NCBI RefSeq assembly: GCF_029407905.1
Contig: NC_073624.1
Coordinates: forward strand, 5,220,501-5,284,500
From: Bubalus kerabau
Lineage: Eukaryota; Chordata; Mammalia; Artiodactyla; Bovidae
Length of the DNA stretch: 64,000 nt
Reading direction: 5' to 3'
The position numbers and the translations under genes are program-made. Below the pieces are notes generated by a model, which saw only the letters and a program-made list of their open reading frames with translations, ran no database searches and had not been told where the DNA came from. Within the stretch, counting starts at the first letter, position 1; each line of letters opens with the position of its first letter. Below, piece after piece: positions 23,748-35,695 of this stretch.

Positions 23748-23940
23748 ACGTTTTACACACATTGCCCGTGGAGAACGCCATGGTGGCTGAAATGCAGGGT
23801 CATTTTTCCTCACCAACATTCTTCAGTTCAGGAAAAAACCAAAGTGGTATTTGGCGGGGGGAGGGATCTAAACCAGGCAAATCTAAACGAAGCAATTTAA
23901 GTCGTTCAGCACCAACATGCTGGGATGGGCCCTAAAACAG

Positions 23941-24078
23941 GCTGGAGAAGGAAACGGCAACCCACTCCAGTGTTCCCGCCTGGAAAAACCCCATGGACCG
24001 AGGAGCCTGGTGGGCTACATTCCACGGGGTTGCAAAGAGTGGGACACGGCTTAGTGGCTGAGCACACGACGCACACAC
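23941..24078 (+). mobile_element. Bov-A2-type SINE
   Basis: Sense copy starting at 'ggagaaggaaacggcaaccc', running to 'gggacacggcttagtggctg' and a CA-like end. Confidence 0.88.
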
Positions 24079-24991
24079 TGAAACAGACATTCTCTGTCTC
24101 GACGTTTTAAACAGCCACAACTTGCAAGGCTTCTGTTTATCCTGAAGAAGCCCTCGTGAAAAGGCAGTTGTGTCCCAACCGCAGTGGTTAAGGGGGAGAC
24201 ACTTTTGAAGAGCCCCCTTTGATGGGATGTGTGAGTGGCACTGTGCTAACTGGCATCTGCCCAGCCCGAGGCTGCTGGGTCGGGGCTCACAGGGTGAGGA
24301 TGCGGACGGAGCCCTTGCCAGCCGGGGGATTACCTCTGAAGCCCTGCTGAAGTTGAGATCAGAGCAAAGTTCAAGCTGCGCTTGGAGCCTGACTAATGCT
24401 ACCAATGAACCCTCACCACGAGGCGGGGCTCGAGAGACCCCTGGAGAGAGACGCGTGGCTGCAGCGGCCCCGAGGGAGCCCAGAGCCAGCGCCCGTCCCC
24501 CACCCTTGCTTCCCTGGCTTTCAGGAACTAGGTGGCTGTCCTCTGGCCTCGCCTGTCCCCGAGCGTCCAGACGTGGCTGAATCTGCCCACTGCCCAGAGC
24601 AGGGGTGTCACCATCCGATGAGGACCCGCAGGAGCGTCCGGAGAGACCCACGGGCCCGCTTTTCAGAGCCTCCTCTGAGCGCCCCTGTTGCTCCAGAATC
24701 TGAATGCCTTGATCTCGTCTGCAAGGCGCTACAAGAGTTCACTGCGGCTGCTCATTCCCAATCTTAAGAAAAGGGTCCCCGTGTCCCTGGGTACAGCACA
24801 GGAGGGTGAGCGGGCCATCTGAGAGCCCCTGGGGCCGGGCACCCCTGGGAGACGCTCCAAGCCATCCCGTCCACCGAACGCAGCATTGAGGCCCCTTGAC
24901 CAGCCCCCTGGCTTCACTCCTTTGACCCAGAAGAGCCTGAACCCAAAGTCTTGCCCTCACAGGACACCCCAACCAGGAGGCTCACCCTCAC

Positions 24992-25062
24992 CTTCACCAG
25001 CTCCTTGAATCTGGGGTCGTCCCTGGAGGTGGGGTCGATTACCGTGCGTTCCTCGTTCTCCT
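24992..25062 (-). CDS. PARVB: PARVB coding exon 3 (linker before CH1)
   Basis: This 71-bp exon encodes the last two bases of a glutamate codon, then ENEERTVIDPTSRDDPRFKE and LVK. The acceptor is tctccacag and the donor gtgagg. The human sequence is ENEERTMIDPTSKEDPKFKE, so changes are conservative. It joins the acidic linker to the first helix of CH1. SINEs of opposite orientation lie on both sides (23941-24078 and 25405-25610). Confidence 0.97.
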
Positions 25063-25404
25063 CTGTGGAGACAAAGGACAGACGGGTTAGCGTTGGTGGG
25101 GGCAGCTGTCTTCCCTTGCACGGATGGGGGGATCGAGAGCAGAGACACCCCCAAGGTCTTCTCACGGAGCAGCCCTGCAGCCAGGCACACGGCCGAGGTG
25201 GGCGGGCCTATCTTCCAGGAAGCCATGGGGCACCTACCCTGGTATTTTGGGAGAAGCGATGGGGTGCTGGGGGAGCACTGATTCAGATCCAGAGAAAAGT
25301 CACTATAAATAAACCTGAGGAAGAGTTGTCCTTCACCAAGAAAGCTTGCTACTATGTACGAGCAAAACCCTGTAACACGCAGGACAGACCTCCATTAAAG
25401 AACT

Positions 25405-25610
25405 GTGTGTTTAGTCGCTCAGTCGTGTCCGGCTCTTTTGTCACCCCACAGACTGTAGCCCACCAGGCTCCTCTGCCCAAGGGATTTCCCAGGCAAGAAA
25501 ACTGGAGTGGGTTGCCATTTCCTTCTCCAGGGGATCTTCCCAACCCAGGGGATCGAACCCACATCTCCAGCATTGGCAGGTGGATTCTTTACCACTGAGC
25601 TGCATAAGGA
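25405..25610 (-). mobile_element. Bov-tA SINE
   Basis: Antisense copy from 'gtttagtcgctcagtcgtgt' to 'gtggattctttaccactgag'; the outermost head is degraded. Confidence 0.92.
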
Positions 25611-26220
25611 GTCTTCCCGACATCAAAGAATTATGCTGTGCCAAATGTCCATAGTACCCAGGGTCGGGGGAGGGGAGAGAAACCCTGCTTTGGATCTGGG
25701 TGATTTCCAGACAGTGCTCGTCAGTTTCCTCCGGGAGAGAGTCACCTGCCTGGGCAGCAGCTGCAGCCAGCCTGAGGACACAGCACAAGAGGGTCTTCAG
25801 AGAGCTGAGGGGAAGCCCCGGAGGACCCACGCATCTCCGAGCCCACCCAGCAATTGGCTGCAGGTCGGCCGTCTTGACGGCCTTTGCGTTTCTTTCTCAC
25901 CAGCTCCCGCTGGCCTGGCCTTGTGCTGGGAACCACAACAGAGGCATTCACCAGGACTTCCCTTTGAACCAGGGATTGGAAAGAAGCAGAATGTTCCAAG
26001 ACAGCCTTCCAGGTCCATCAGATCCCAAAGCACGCGCTAAGGAAAAAGGTGTCCAGGCCGTCACCTCATCAGTGTTGGCGGGGACGTGGTCCCAGGGAGG
26101 TGGGCGCAGGGCCAGGACCACTCGGCAGGTCCCACCCAGCAAGCCCCTGGTGTTGGGAGGCCCCTCCAGCTTGCATAGAGACGGGGCAGGTATTAATACT
26201 TTTTCTGATTTTCTGTATTT

Positions 26221-26549
26221 AAAAAAATTTTTTGGACATGTATGCACTGCTTTCTTAGTCTTTCTTTTTCGCTGCACGGGGTCTCATTGCTGCGTGGGGG
26301 CTACTCAAGTTGTGGTGTGTGGGCTTCTCATTGCGATGGCTCCTCTTGCTTCCCTCGTTCTCTTGTAATTCCCCGTTACAGGCTCTAGGGCATGCAGGCT
26401 TCAGCAGCTGCAGCACGAAGTCTCAGCAGTTGTAGCTCTTGGGCTTAGCTGCTCCACAGCAAGTGGAATTCTCCCAACCAGAGATCGAACCCATGTCCCC
26501 TGCATTGGCAGGTGGATTCCTATCCACTGGACCACCAGGGAAGTCCCTG
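26221..26549 (-). mobile_element. CHR-type SINE, long form, with target-site duplication
   Basis: Antisense. It ends 'ggaccaccagggaagtccc' and includes 'ggcttagctgctccacagca'. The direct repeat ttctgtattt at 26211-26220 and 26550-26559 flanks it. Confidence 0.9.
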
Positions 26550-27231
26550 TTCTGTATTTTCAGATGCTTCGACATCCTGGGGCCTTAGGGACTTACGGGG
26601 ATTCCCCGCTCAGAGCCAGCTGACTCCCAAGACAGCAATTGTGTCCCCTGTGAGTGCCTTTCAATGCAAACAACCAACCCAGAGCCCACCCCCCGCACCA
26701 GCCAGCTCTCTAACTGAGCTCCCATGGGGCTCTTACACAGCCAGCCAACAGCCCCTGCCCTAATCACCTGAGACCAGGTACAGACTCCTCAGGGCAGTTC
26801 CTGTGTCCCAGAGGCCCCTGAAACTACCCGAACCAGCGGATTAAACCTGCTCATGAACTCTGCTCACCCACTCTGTCCTGTGAAAACCACAGTAAAGGCA
26901 TCTGCTCGTCCTTCCCTGACACTGCTACCCTCCCCTGGCACCCGGGGAACCGTGAGTGCAACAAACCGTCTTTTCAAGGACAGTCGGCTCCCCACTCTCT
27001 TGGCCCATCATACTTAAATACTAATAAAGCTGACATTTGCAACCAGAGAGGCCGAAACCTACAAGGGAAAGCTCGCTTTGTTCCTGCAGACTTTTTTCTA
27101 AACACGACCTTGAGCTGAGAGCCCGGCGTGAGGTCTGATCACAAGGCTCCTCGTCAGCCCCTCCCAGACCGACCGCACACCCAGGGAAGTGCAGCTCGCC
27201 CAGGACAAGGAGCTGGCGGAAGCGACAGTAC

Positions 27232-27321
27232 CGAGCAGGGAGTCTTCGGGGTGGACCTCCACTGGGGCGGGGCACATGGGCGAGTTGATGGCATTCTTCC
27301 CTTCTTCCTGGAGGTCACTCA
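27232..27321 (-). CDS. PARVB: PARVB coding exon 2
   Basis: This 90-bp exon begins with two bases of a valine codon, then encodes SDLQEEGKNAINSPMCPAPV and EVHPEDSLL plus one base of a glutamate codon. The acceptor is cttgacag and the donor gtactg, a weaker but valid GT site. Human beta-parvin has SPMSPALVDVHPEDTQL here, so S to C and a few mild changes are seen. It is the flexible N-terminal region before CH1. The preceding basic N-terminus (MKKDESFLGK in human) is not found in the window. Confidence 0.96.
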
Positions 27322-28744
27322 CTGTCAAGAGAAAGAGAAAGGGCAAAACCAGTGAGTATAAATGGGCTAGCATGGCCTCACATGTTGGCAGTGGAAACAA
27401 AGAGAAATCAACTCGTGTTTTTAAGGCATTTAACAAACATTCCTAAGTGGCTGGTTGCCCAGAAAGAGTCCGAGGAAAAATGCCCTGAACCAAGAATACA
27501 TTCTACAACTCCTCGCCCACGCCGGAGAGTGCCCAGTTCCGGCCAAGCCCTGCCAGGCTGTTCTCACCGCTCTTCGGAACACATGACTAAGACACAGAAG
27601 CTTCTGGATGCTTCCAGATCTTGCCCAGGGCTGCTGGGGTGGACACAGCTTGGATCGCAGTGACAGGGTCTGAGAAGGCAGGGTCCCTGTTGTGGACTCT
27701 GGGTGTGAAGACCCCCCTGCAGGCACACAGGCAAGCCCAGAGTCAGAGGCGGCGCTGCTGTCCATGGCCAAGTTCACGGGACAGAATCCTGCTGGCCTGA
27801 CGCCCGGGGATGCCCAGGGTCAGGAGCAGTGGAACACACGGCAGAGTCTAACAAACTGGACCCAGAGACCTGGAGTCTCCTGAACCTTCGCAGGGACCGC
27901 AGGGCTGGCTCCACAGTGAGTGGGGCGGCCTCCATCCACAGAACAGAGAAGGTCCCCTGCCGCCCCCCCCACCGCACCCCTGTGCTAGAGACCCTCCAGG
28001 AAAGTAGCTCGAGTCTCACTGGCCAAGGCGTCACCCTGACACCGGGGGGCTCACAGCCTCAGCCTTCAACACCATGTTCCTTCCACTGGCCCCAACTGCG
28101 TCAGACCCGAGGCTCCAGCCCCCAGCCCCCATGCGGTGGGTGCAGGGGGCCCTGGGATCTGCCCCCTTTCCAGCCCTTGGCTAAGGACCGCTGGGCAACA
28201 GTCCCCCACCACGGACCACACAACCAGCCTCTCCCTTGGTGATCTCCAAGGACAAGGCCCAGGCTTTCTCCTCTGTTTTGTGTATTTATTTTTAATAGTC
28301 ATTGATCTACAATGTTGCTTTCATTTCAAGGCCTTCTCCTGTGTAATGAAAAGGCCTTAGAGGTAGAGACCTACTTCCCCGTTCAAATCGAGGTCACCTT
28401 GAACACCTCCAATTCTGGGACCTGGAGGGGCAGGGGGACAGAGAAGCCAGGCGACAGGCACGATGGCCTCGGGGCAGGCAGGCACGTCTGGGAACCTCTC
28501 TGCCTGTCTTCTCAAACGTCAGGACCCCCGCAAGGACTGAATGCAATGATGAACGTGAGACCCTGAGGTCGGAGCCGGGCACGCCGTGGGCTCCCTGGAC
28601 TCAGCCACAGACCCAGCTCTGGGGCCAAGGCCGCCTCTGCCCTGCATGAGGACGAAGGCAGTAGGGCCCAGGACGCCGGCTTCCAACGTCAGGAAGACCC
28701 TGATACAAATCTAAAAAGCCAGGGGGTGGAGTGAGGCTCTCCGG

Positions 28745-29235
28745 CACACCCACAGTCTACAGCAGCAATGCTTTACACAACGATTCACAGCAAAAGGTGG
28801 AAACGGCCCACGTGTCCCCCGACAGATGAACAGGCACACCAATGTGGTCCAAACACACAACTGAACGTTATCCACCCACAAAAAGGAAAGGAATTCAGGC
28901 ACACGCTGCCACGGAGCCATGAGGACACTGTACTAAGGAAAATAACCCAGACACGAGACGGCAAGCCCTGCGTGATTCCACAGACACGAGGTCCTGAGAG
29001 CCAGATCCAGAGCCACCGAAAGTAGAATGCTGGGTGTCCGGGGCTGGGCACAGAGGGCAACTATGGGCAGTCAGGGGGTAAGGGGGGCAGAGCTTCACTT
29101 GGGCAGACGGAAGAGGTCTGGAGGTGGATGGGGCTGATGGCTACACAGCAATGTGAATGTACCCACTGAACCCCACGCTTAAAAAGGGTTAAAAGGGTAA
29201 ATTGTATGTTGCGTGTATGTTACTACAATTTAAAA
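28745..29235 (+). mobile_element. L1 LINE 3' region
   Basis: Includes 'ggtggaaacggcccacgtgt', 'cagatgaacaggcacaccaa', 'gaacgttatccacccac' and 'gcgtgtatgttactacaatt', the usual L1 3' UTR order. 5'-truncated. Confidence 0.75.
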
Positions 29236-30271
29236 GGAGAAGAGAAAGTGGGCCCCTGCCAACAACAGTCTGGAAGGCCGACGCCCTGCAGCTCGAGGCG
29301 TCACAGTCTCTCCCCCGCCCCCGCCCCACATCCTAGGAGCAGAAAGCCACCTTTTTATCCCCGCATCCCTGGCCGAACGCTGTGCAAGAAGCAGACACAT
29401 GGGAAACACCTTCACGAGCAAATGGGTTTGAGACGCACACACGCCCGCCCGGCTCCCCAATCCAAAGATCCCCAACCGTTCACTCAGACCCCCGAGAAAA
29501 CAGACCAAGCTTCAGCAATTACTTTCCCTGCAGAACTAAGTTACGGAGTCTTTGAACCTGCAAAGAGCTTTCCAAGGCAGAAAAGGGAAGCGGGGAAAGG
29601 AGGTTTTTCACAAAAGTCCTCACAAGGGGACATGGGTAGCGGCCAGGGCCCCTTACTCCTGCCTCCTAGGCCAATGTCACCAATGGAGAACAGAGAGGCC
29701 AGGGAGGTCCCTCCCAGTCAAGTCCATCTGCGGTGGTTCTGTTCTCCGAGGAAGAAGAACAGAAGACCCTGGTGTCATACGAGCAGAGGGCTGCATAGGC
29801 GGGCTTCAAGTCCCAGGTGAGCCAGGCAGCTGAGTCCTTATAATGAACCCGCAGCTCCTCCCAGAAGCCCCAGAGCTGCCTCTCAGGTCATCCACTCGCC
29901 TGGACACCGGGCCTGGGCCAGAGCGACCAGTGGTGGGTGGGGGTGCAAGGGGTGCGGAAATAAAGAGATGCTTCCACAAGTCCTGCCGCCTGATCTCAGC
30001 AATAAGGAGGCGTGGAGGGGGGAGGGCGCGGGAACGGCATTTTCAAAGCAGAGAAACTGGGTCACATGAAAACAGAGAAATTTTCACACCGCCCTTGAAC
30101 ATCAAAGATAACACTAAACAGGGCTCGGGATCTGGCGGCTTTAATGGATGAGAAATGCTTGCACAGACCCACCCAGAACTCAGGGCCAACAGCACATTCT
30201 GCAGGCCTGTGAAGCATAAAGCCCCAAGGAACACAAGTATGGTCTGTGACCACCGAGCCCCGGGTCAGAGC

Positions 30272-30395
30272 TCACCGTGCCCTCTGTGGATGTGTGGCCT
30301 CCAACAAGACCCTTCACCTTGCCCAGCCTCAGTTTCCCCGTCTGGAACATGGGGAGGCAGCAGCACCTACCTCACAGGGGCTTCTGAGGAATCAG
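30272..30395 (+). mobile_element. MIR SINE core
   Basis: 'tgtgtggcctccaacaagac' followed by 'cctcagtttccccgtctgga' and 'acctacctcacaggg' fits MIR. Confidence 0.7.
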
Positions 30396-30756
30396 TTCAT
30401 CCCAGGGAGAACCAGGGAAGGCTTCCTGGAGGAAGCAGTATCTGAACTTGGCCTTGAAAGATGGCAAGAACCTGGAAAAGGGACATTGGGACTCCATGCA
30501 AAGCCCATGGATGACAGATCAGAGAAGGGATTCTGGAAGCCCTGTGTGGCGGCCGCATCCATGCTGAAAACCAGCAGGGTTCTTCAGGACTCTGCTACTA
30601 TTCATGGCCTGGGAACCCTGGGGGACACAGCCCTTTCACCGGGGAGCCTTCAGTCCGAATCTAATGACGATCTTCTGAGGGTCAGTCTGGAGTCCGGAAG
30701 GAGGGCGCCCCTTAAACCATGGCTTTTCCCCGAGGCCCACAGTCTGCCAGGTCAGT

Positions 30757-31124
30757 TCAGTTCAGTCACTCAGTCGTGTCCGACTCTTTGCGACCCCACG
30801 GACTGCAGCACGCCAGGCCTCCCTGTCCACCACCAGCTCCCAGAATTTACTCAAATTCACATCCATTGAGTCGGTGATGCCATTACACCATTTCATCCTC
30901 TGTTGTCCCCTTCTCCTCCCGCCTTCAATCTTTCCCAGCATCAGGGTCTTTTCAAGAGTCAGTTCTTCACAGCAGGGGCCCAAAGTACTGGAGTTTCAGC
31001 TTCAGCATCAGTCCTTCCAATGAATATTCAGGACTGATCTCCTTTAGGATGGACTGGTTGGGTCTCCTTGCAGTCCAAGGGGCTCTCAAGAGTCTTCTCC
31101 AACACCACAGTTTAAAGGCATCAA
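30757..31124 (-). mobile_element. BovB 3' end with perfect 12-bp target-site duplication
   Basis: Antisense, 368 bp, covering the C-terminal end of the reverse transcriptase frame and the terminal 'tcagttcagtcactcag'. The direct repeat tgccaggtcagt at 30745-30756 and 31125-31136 defines the insertion. Confidence 0.95.
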
Positions 31125-31964
31125 TGCCAGGTCAGTGGCTTTCCACTAATCCCAGGAATATCTTGGCTTTGAAAGCACTGGTCCATTTGCCGGAAAGTCA
31201 GACACTTCAAAGACCGGAAACACCAATGATCTTGCATCACAGAGATAGATTCCCCTGGCGTGTGGTGTGCACACTGGATGGGGGCGTTCAAAGGGCCTGG
31301 GGTCCAAAGTCCCAGGGCCAGGGACTCATTGTTGTGCTAAGGGTCTGCCCATATCCACACTAAACCCAGCAAGCAGTGCGTTCCCAACCAAGGTTCACCT
31401 TCCCGCAGTGATACTCTGCGCAGTGGGCCACACGGGCGACACAGGGCTGCGGAGGAGCCAGGAGGGCCGGAGGCTGGGAGAGGCTCAGAAGGCAATCCGG
31501 GAGAGGCCCTGATCGCTCCGGTGCTCCTGTGGGGACAGCCACACCTCACCCAGCCCCGGGGTGCAGAGCGGGCTATGCAGACCACCATCACCAAAACCCA
31601 GGCGCTTTCAGAATAAAGCTGGAAATTTAGGGTTTGGGGCAGAATCTCCCAATTTATAAACGCAAGCAAGTAATTCAAACTCCGTGGCCCAGACAGGGGC
31701 CTCCGATTTGCAATCCCAGGTCACAGTAAATGTCCAGCCCACACTCCTGCCTGTCGGTGGGAGAGGGCCAGCATTTCCTGAGCACCTACTGAGTACCAGG
31801 CACCTTCCATGCCTTCCACTCATCTAATCTCCCAACACGTCTGTGAGGGAGTGGCTGGCCCTGGCTTGGTCCTCGCTGGGCCAGTGTCTATCAGACATGA
31901 AGGCATCTGATATACACCAACCATGAGCCCTGCAGGCAGGACTGAATCATTTCTACCTGGTCTT

Positions 31965-32200
31965 CACTCACTCTGCCCAGCTATGTCCTATCCATCTTCA
32001 AGCCTCAGCCTGCTGGCTGCCTCTTCCAGGAAGCCCTCCTGGGTGCTCCTCACCCATTCCAGGCTCCCTTCTGCCCAGCTCGCATCCCACTGCTGCTGCT
32101 GCTGCTAAGTCACTTCAGTCATGTCCTATACCCACCTCTTTCCTGGACCATCTGCCCACACCAGTGATAGCTCAGCTCCTGCACATAGTAGGTGTTTACA
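31965..32200 (+). mobile_element. L2 LINE 3' end with an embedded SINE fragment
   Basis: 'cttccaggaagccctcctgg' and the end 'gcacatagtaggtgtttaca' are L2-like. A 40-bp antisense Bov SINE tail (gct run plus 'aagtcacttcagtcatgtcc', about 32089-32130) interrupts it. Confidence 0.65.
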
Positions 32201-32221
32201 TTTGAGAAGCTGCACAGTGAG

Positions 32222-32370
32222 GGGCTTGGAACCTGGGAGCCAGTCTGTTGTTTAACTACTCCATGCCTCAGTTTCCATCTGTGAAATGGGCCTGATTCAC
32301 CCCCAGAGACGGAGAAGGTAATGACCACGCAGAACAATGTCTGTCATGCAGCAAGCGCTCAGTAAGCACT
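32222..32370 (+). mobile_element. MIR SINE
   Basis: 'ggagccagtctgttgtttaa', 'atgcctcagtttccatctgt', 'gaaatgggcctgattcac' and 'aagcgctcagtaagcac' follow MIR from core to end. Confidence 0.75.
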
Positions 32371-33371
32371 AGCTTCCAGCTTCTGCCAAACAGAGGGAGG
32401 CCTATGTGTTTCCAAACCCCATCTTCCTTCCATCACCCTACCCAGAGACCAGGCAAGGTTTAAAACACACACCACCTCTCCTGGTTGGAATGACAAATGC
32501 ATGAAAAGGAGAAAAGAGAATCAAAAACTAAAACCTCAAACGTCTCACAAAGGGCCTGCCATTTACACCCCAGGCTGAGCGCAAAGGTTCCATCCTTGAT
32601 TTTTTTTTTTTTTATCTTTTTCTTCCTACGGGTTCCACTTATTTATTTATTTATGCCCAGGCTCTTTCCCCTCCAAAAAAGGCTTTTAGGCAGCTTTTTT
32701 TTTTTTTTCTTTCCCCTTTTGACATTATTAAGAAAACACAACTTTGAAAGCAGGCTGCTTTTTAAAGAGCAAGGTTACCCTCAAGGGAAAACACAGATCT
32801 GAAGACAAAAAGGTTCCTTGCTCCATGAGGGGCACTGCGGCGGGAGTGGGGAGCACAACTCACCCCCTGTAAAGATGAGGTGCAAGACTCTCCCCGGGGG
32901 CTGACCTGCTGGGGGTTCAGCGAAGATGCAAAGCCCCCACGGTAGGCGAGCCGCGCCCTGGGAGACTGAAGTGCTGGCAACTGCATCTGGAACATTTTTC
33001 CAAGCGTGTCCCTTCAGCACGGCAGGCACGCCTGCCACCGATGAGGGCTTTTACACCATATATACCCACGTCCTGGTTTTCCCAGAGAACAAAAGGACGG
33101 GGGGAGAGTTTCCAGCGGGCCGTCTGAACCAAGATCAAAGAGAAACCCCAACAAAAGCGGCCGCATGCCCAGCCCCGGCTCCCCAGCTAAAAGAAGAACT
33201 TGGAAATGGCAGGAAAGCTGTCTCAATTTGGGGCACTTAACCAGCCCGTTTCAAGACGTGCCCACTTGCAGCTATGACAGATCCTACTCGAGGAAACGGA
33301 GTGGTCCTCAGAACTGCCAGGAAAGACAAAGAAGGATAAAGGAGGGAGTGTTCCCATGTGAGTCCACGGAC

Positions 33372-34060
33372 CCCAGATCTCTGCCCCTGCCACCCCACCC
33401 CCAGACTCCTGTCCCTCCCACCCCACCCCCCAGACCCCTGTCCCTCCTACCCCACCCCACAGACCCCTGCCCCTCTCATCCCACCCCCCAGACCCCTGCC
33501 CTTGCCACCCCACCCCCCAGACCCCTGTCCCTCCCATCCCACCCCCCAGATCCCTGTCCCTCCCACCCCACCCCCCCCAGACCCCTGTCCCTCCTACCCC
33601 ACCCCCCCAGACCCCTGCCCTCCCATCCCACCCCCCAGATCCCTGCCCTTGCCACCCCACCCCCCAGACCCCTGTCCCTCCCATCCCCCCCGAACCCTGT
33701 CCCTCCCACCCCAACCTCCCCAGACCCCTGCCCCTCCCACCCCAACCCCCCGAGACCCCTGCCCTCCTACCCCACCCCACAGACCCCTGCCCCTCCCATC
33801 CCCCCAGACCCCTGTTCCTCCCATCCCCCCCGAACCCTGTCCCTCCCACCCCACCCCCCCAGACCCCTGACCTCCCATCCCACCCCCCAGACCCCTGTCC
33901 CTCCCATCCCACCCCCCCAGACCCCGACCTCCCATCCCACCCCCCAGACTCCTGTCCCTCCCATCCCACCCCCCAGACCCCTGACCTCCCAACCCAGCCC
34001 CCAGACCCCTGTCTCTCCTACCCCACCCCCCAGACCCCTGCCCTTGCCACCCCACCCACC
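33372..34060. repeat. C-rich minisatellite, about 24 units
   Basis: Units of roughly 26-31 bp built on 'cccctgtccctcccacccca' plus a C run and 'cag', with gaps in length and several variant units (for example 'cccttgcc' units near the start, middle and end). The minus strand is G-rich with many GGG runs. Two to three frames stay open across it because the units lack stops. Confidence 0.95.
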
Positions 34061-35393
34061 TAGGCTGGGGAGGGAGAGTCAGGGTTAACTCCATGTGTGT
34101 TAGAAGGACCCAACAAAATCTCTGTTAAATAAGGCTCTCCATCCACGGGATCACAAAAGCGTCAGGCACAACTGATGTGTGTGACTTCGCACCCACACAT
34201 GCTTCCCCAGGGAAGGGAGAGATTTCTACGACTCTCCACCAACTCTCTGCGCTCAGAGGGATCGCTTCTTCGCAGAAGTTACACAGTTATCAGAATAACT
34301 AAGTTCATCAGCCATGAAGGTCTTCCTAACAGAGCAGCTCTTCTAAAAATAAATGAAGTTGTATTTCACGTGGGGAGCTCACAGCTCAGTGGAGAGACCA
34401 TAGGGCCCAAATAAGACCTCAACAAGCACGATGACGCCCACAGACTCGACAGCTGGCGGGGGGAACACAGACTCTACAACCCTGCCTGACAGCCAAAGAC
34501 CAGGTGACTAAATGACTGGATGGTCGTAATTCAAGAGGATGAGCTACTTCCGCCGTATCATCCTCGTTAAAGGCCTTGATACAGGAGGCCCAACCCTTCC
34601 CGGGAAGTCAAGGCTCCAGCTCCAGGATTCTCGGGATTGCGACAGATGGATGCCTGCATGCTGTCCAGGGTAAAAGGCAGGGAGTGCTAACAGTCCCAGA
34701 GACAGCCGCTGCCCTTCCCGACCCAGACATAGGGAAAGAGACTTTCAGCCACCCACACAGCAAAACGTAAAAGGAAGAGCCTCTTAACCTTTCAAGTGGC
34801 CGATCTGGTTTGTTTTTACTGAGGAAGACAAGCTGGCCCCGTCTCGGGGATGCCAGCCCAACGTAACGAGCTCAGAGTATTTATGTACGTTTAACCTGCC
34901 GCAGTTTCTCAGGGCAGGATGAGTGTCTGACAAGACCCCGGGAATAAGGAAGCACCGTGACTGCTGCCCGCACCGTGGGGATTACTCAGCCTGAACAGTC
35001 TGATCGATGGGGTTTGCTCTGCTGCAGTACAAGGTTCCATGTCATTTCTCCAGATGAAATAAGTTGAGAGGCGAAGAGAAATATGTGAGCATTTCAATAA
35101 GGCAAAGCCCGGCAGAGGTCAACAGGCATAGCTGACCCCACAGCAAGAGCCCGCAGCTGAAGAGCGGTCCTGTTCAGCCAGCCTCTGGTTTTACAGTGGC
35201 CGAGCTAACGACCGCTGGCAGCCCACGGGGCCGGCCCTGGTCCTGGGGGGAGGCTGGTGTGGGCGAAACACATGGGAGGGTGTGTCCTGGCCTCGTCCGC
35301 CCAGCTGCCTGGCTCAGCCCCTGGCACAGAGGAGACTCTCAAGGAACAAATGGACAATTAATTAAGTGCAATACATGTGATGGTGTTGAGTTT

Positions 35394-35605
35394 GGCTTTT
35401 TTTTTTTAAGAATTTTTTTTTTCAATGAGGACCATTTTTTAAAGTCTTCATCAAATTTGCTGCAATACTGCTTCTGTTTTATGTTTTGGGTTTTTGGTCA
35501 CAAGGCACGTGGGATCTTCACTCCCTGATCAGGGATTGAACCCGCACCCACCCCGCCCTGCAGTGGAAAGTGAAGTCTTAACCCACTGGACCACGAGGGA
35601 AGTAC
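35394..35605 (-). mobile_element. CHR-type SINE with long target-site duplication
   Basis: Antisense copy with a T-rich left end (its A tail), 'gatcagggattgaacccgca' and 'actggaccacgagggaagta'. An 18-bp direct repeat starting tgtgatg flanks it (35376-35393 and 35606-35623), 16 of 18 bases alike. Confidence 0.88.
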
Positions 35606-35695
35606 TGTGATGCTGTTGACTTTTAAAAAGCAGGTTCCAAAATACGACAGCATGGTATTTATGCAAAATACAGAATCAGAAAACTCAAAACTGAG

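Larger units (their letters stand above)
11477..24991 (-). other. PARVB intron 3
   Basis: Non-coding, 13.5 kb. Repeats are listed separately. Stretches with no recognised element are 11477-11975, 12600-13080 (AT-richer, unique), 15651-16660, 17641-17940, 18881-21398 (with an exact CTCF core match at 19115), 21611-23040 and 24080-24991. The long frames at 20162-20584 and 23932-24651 show no domain and are not called genes. Confidence 0.75.
25063..27231 (-). other. PARVB intron 2
   Basis: Non-coding. It contains a Bov-tA SINE (25405-25610) and a long CHR SINE (26221-26549). Bases 25625-26210 and 26560-27231 show nothing I recognise. Confidence 0.8.
171..27321 (-). other. PARVB: PARVB gene, internal part (coding exons 2 to 7)
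   Basis: Beta-parvin is a cytoplasmic adaptor of focal adhesions. Known biology of the family: its second CH domain binds integrin-linked kinase in the ILK-PINCH-parvin complex, and the first contributes to links with alpha-actinin and PIX exchange factors. Six minus-strand exons are seen. All have AG acceptors and GT donors, and phases match across every junction with no stop, giving 580 coding bases. The joined protein follows human beta-parvin from about residue 38 to 231. Beta rather than alpha or gamma parvin is chosen from the EEGKNAINSPM segment, the NEERT.IDPTS linker and KREGLLHSSH...EELTTTTE. Start codon, CH2 and stop lie outside the window. Exon numbers assume one coding exon upstream, as in the common human isoform. 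Confidence 0.97.

Noticed and set aside
23932..24651. 239-residue minus-strand open frame
   Set aside because: It runs through a Bov-A2 SINE, has no recognisable domain and reflects GC-rich composition.
30246..30869. 207-residue plus-strand open frame
   Set aside because: It starts in a MIR and ends in a BovB insertion, so it is not a gene.
33165..34088. 307-residue proline- and histidine-rich open frame
   Set aside because: It is produced by a C-rich minisatellite; several frames on both strands stay open for the same reason and there is no domain.
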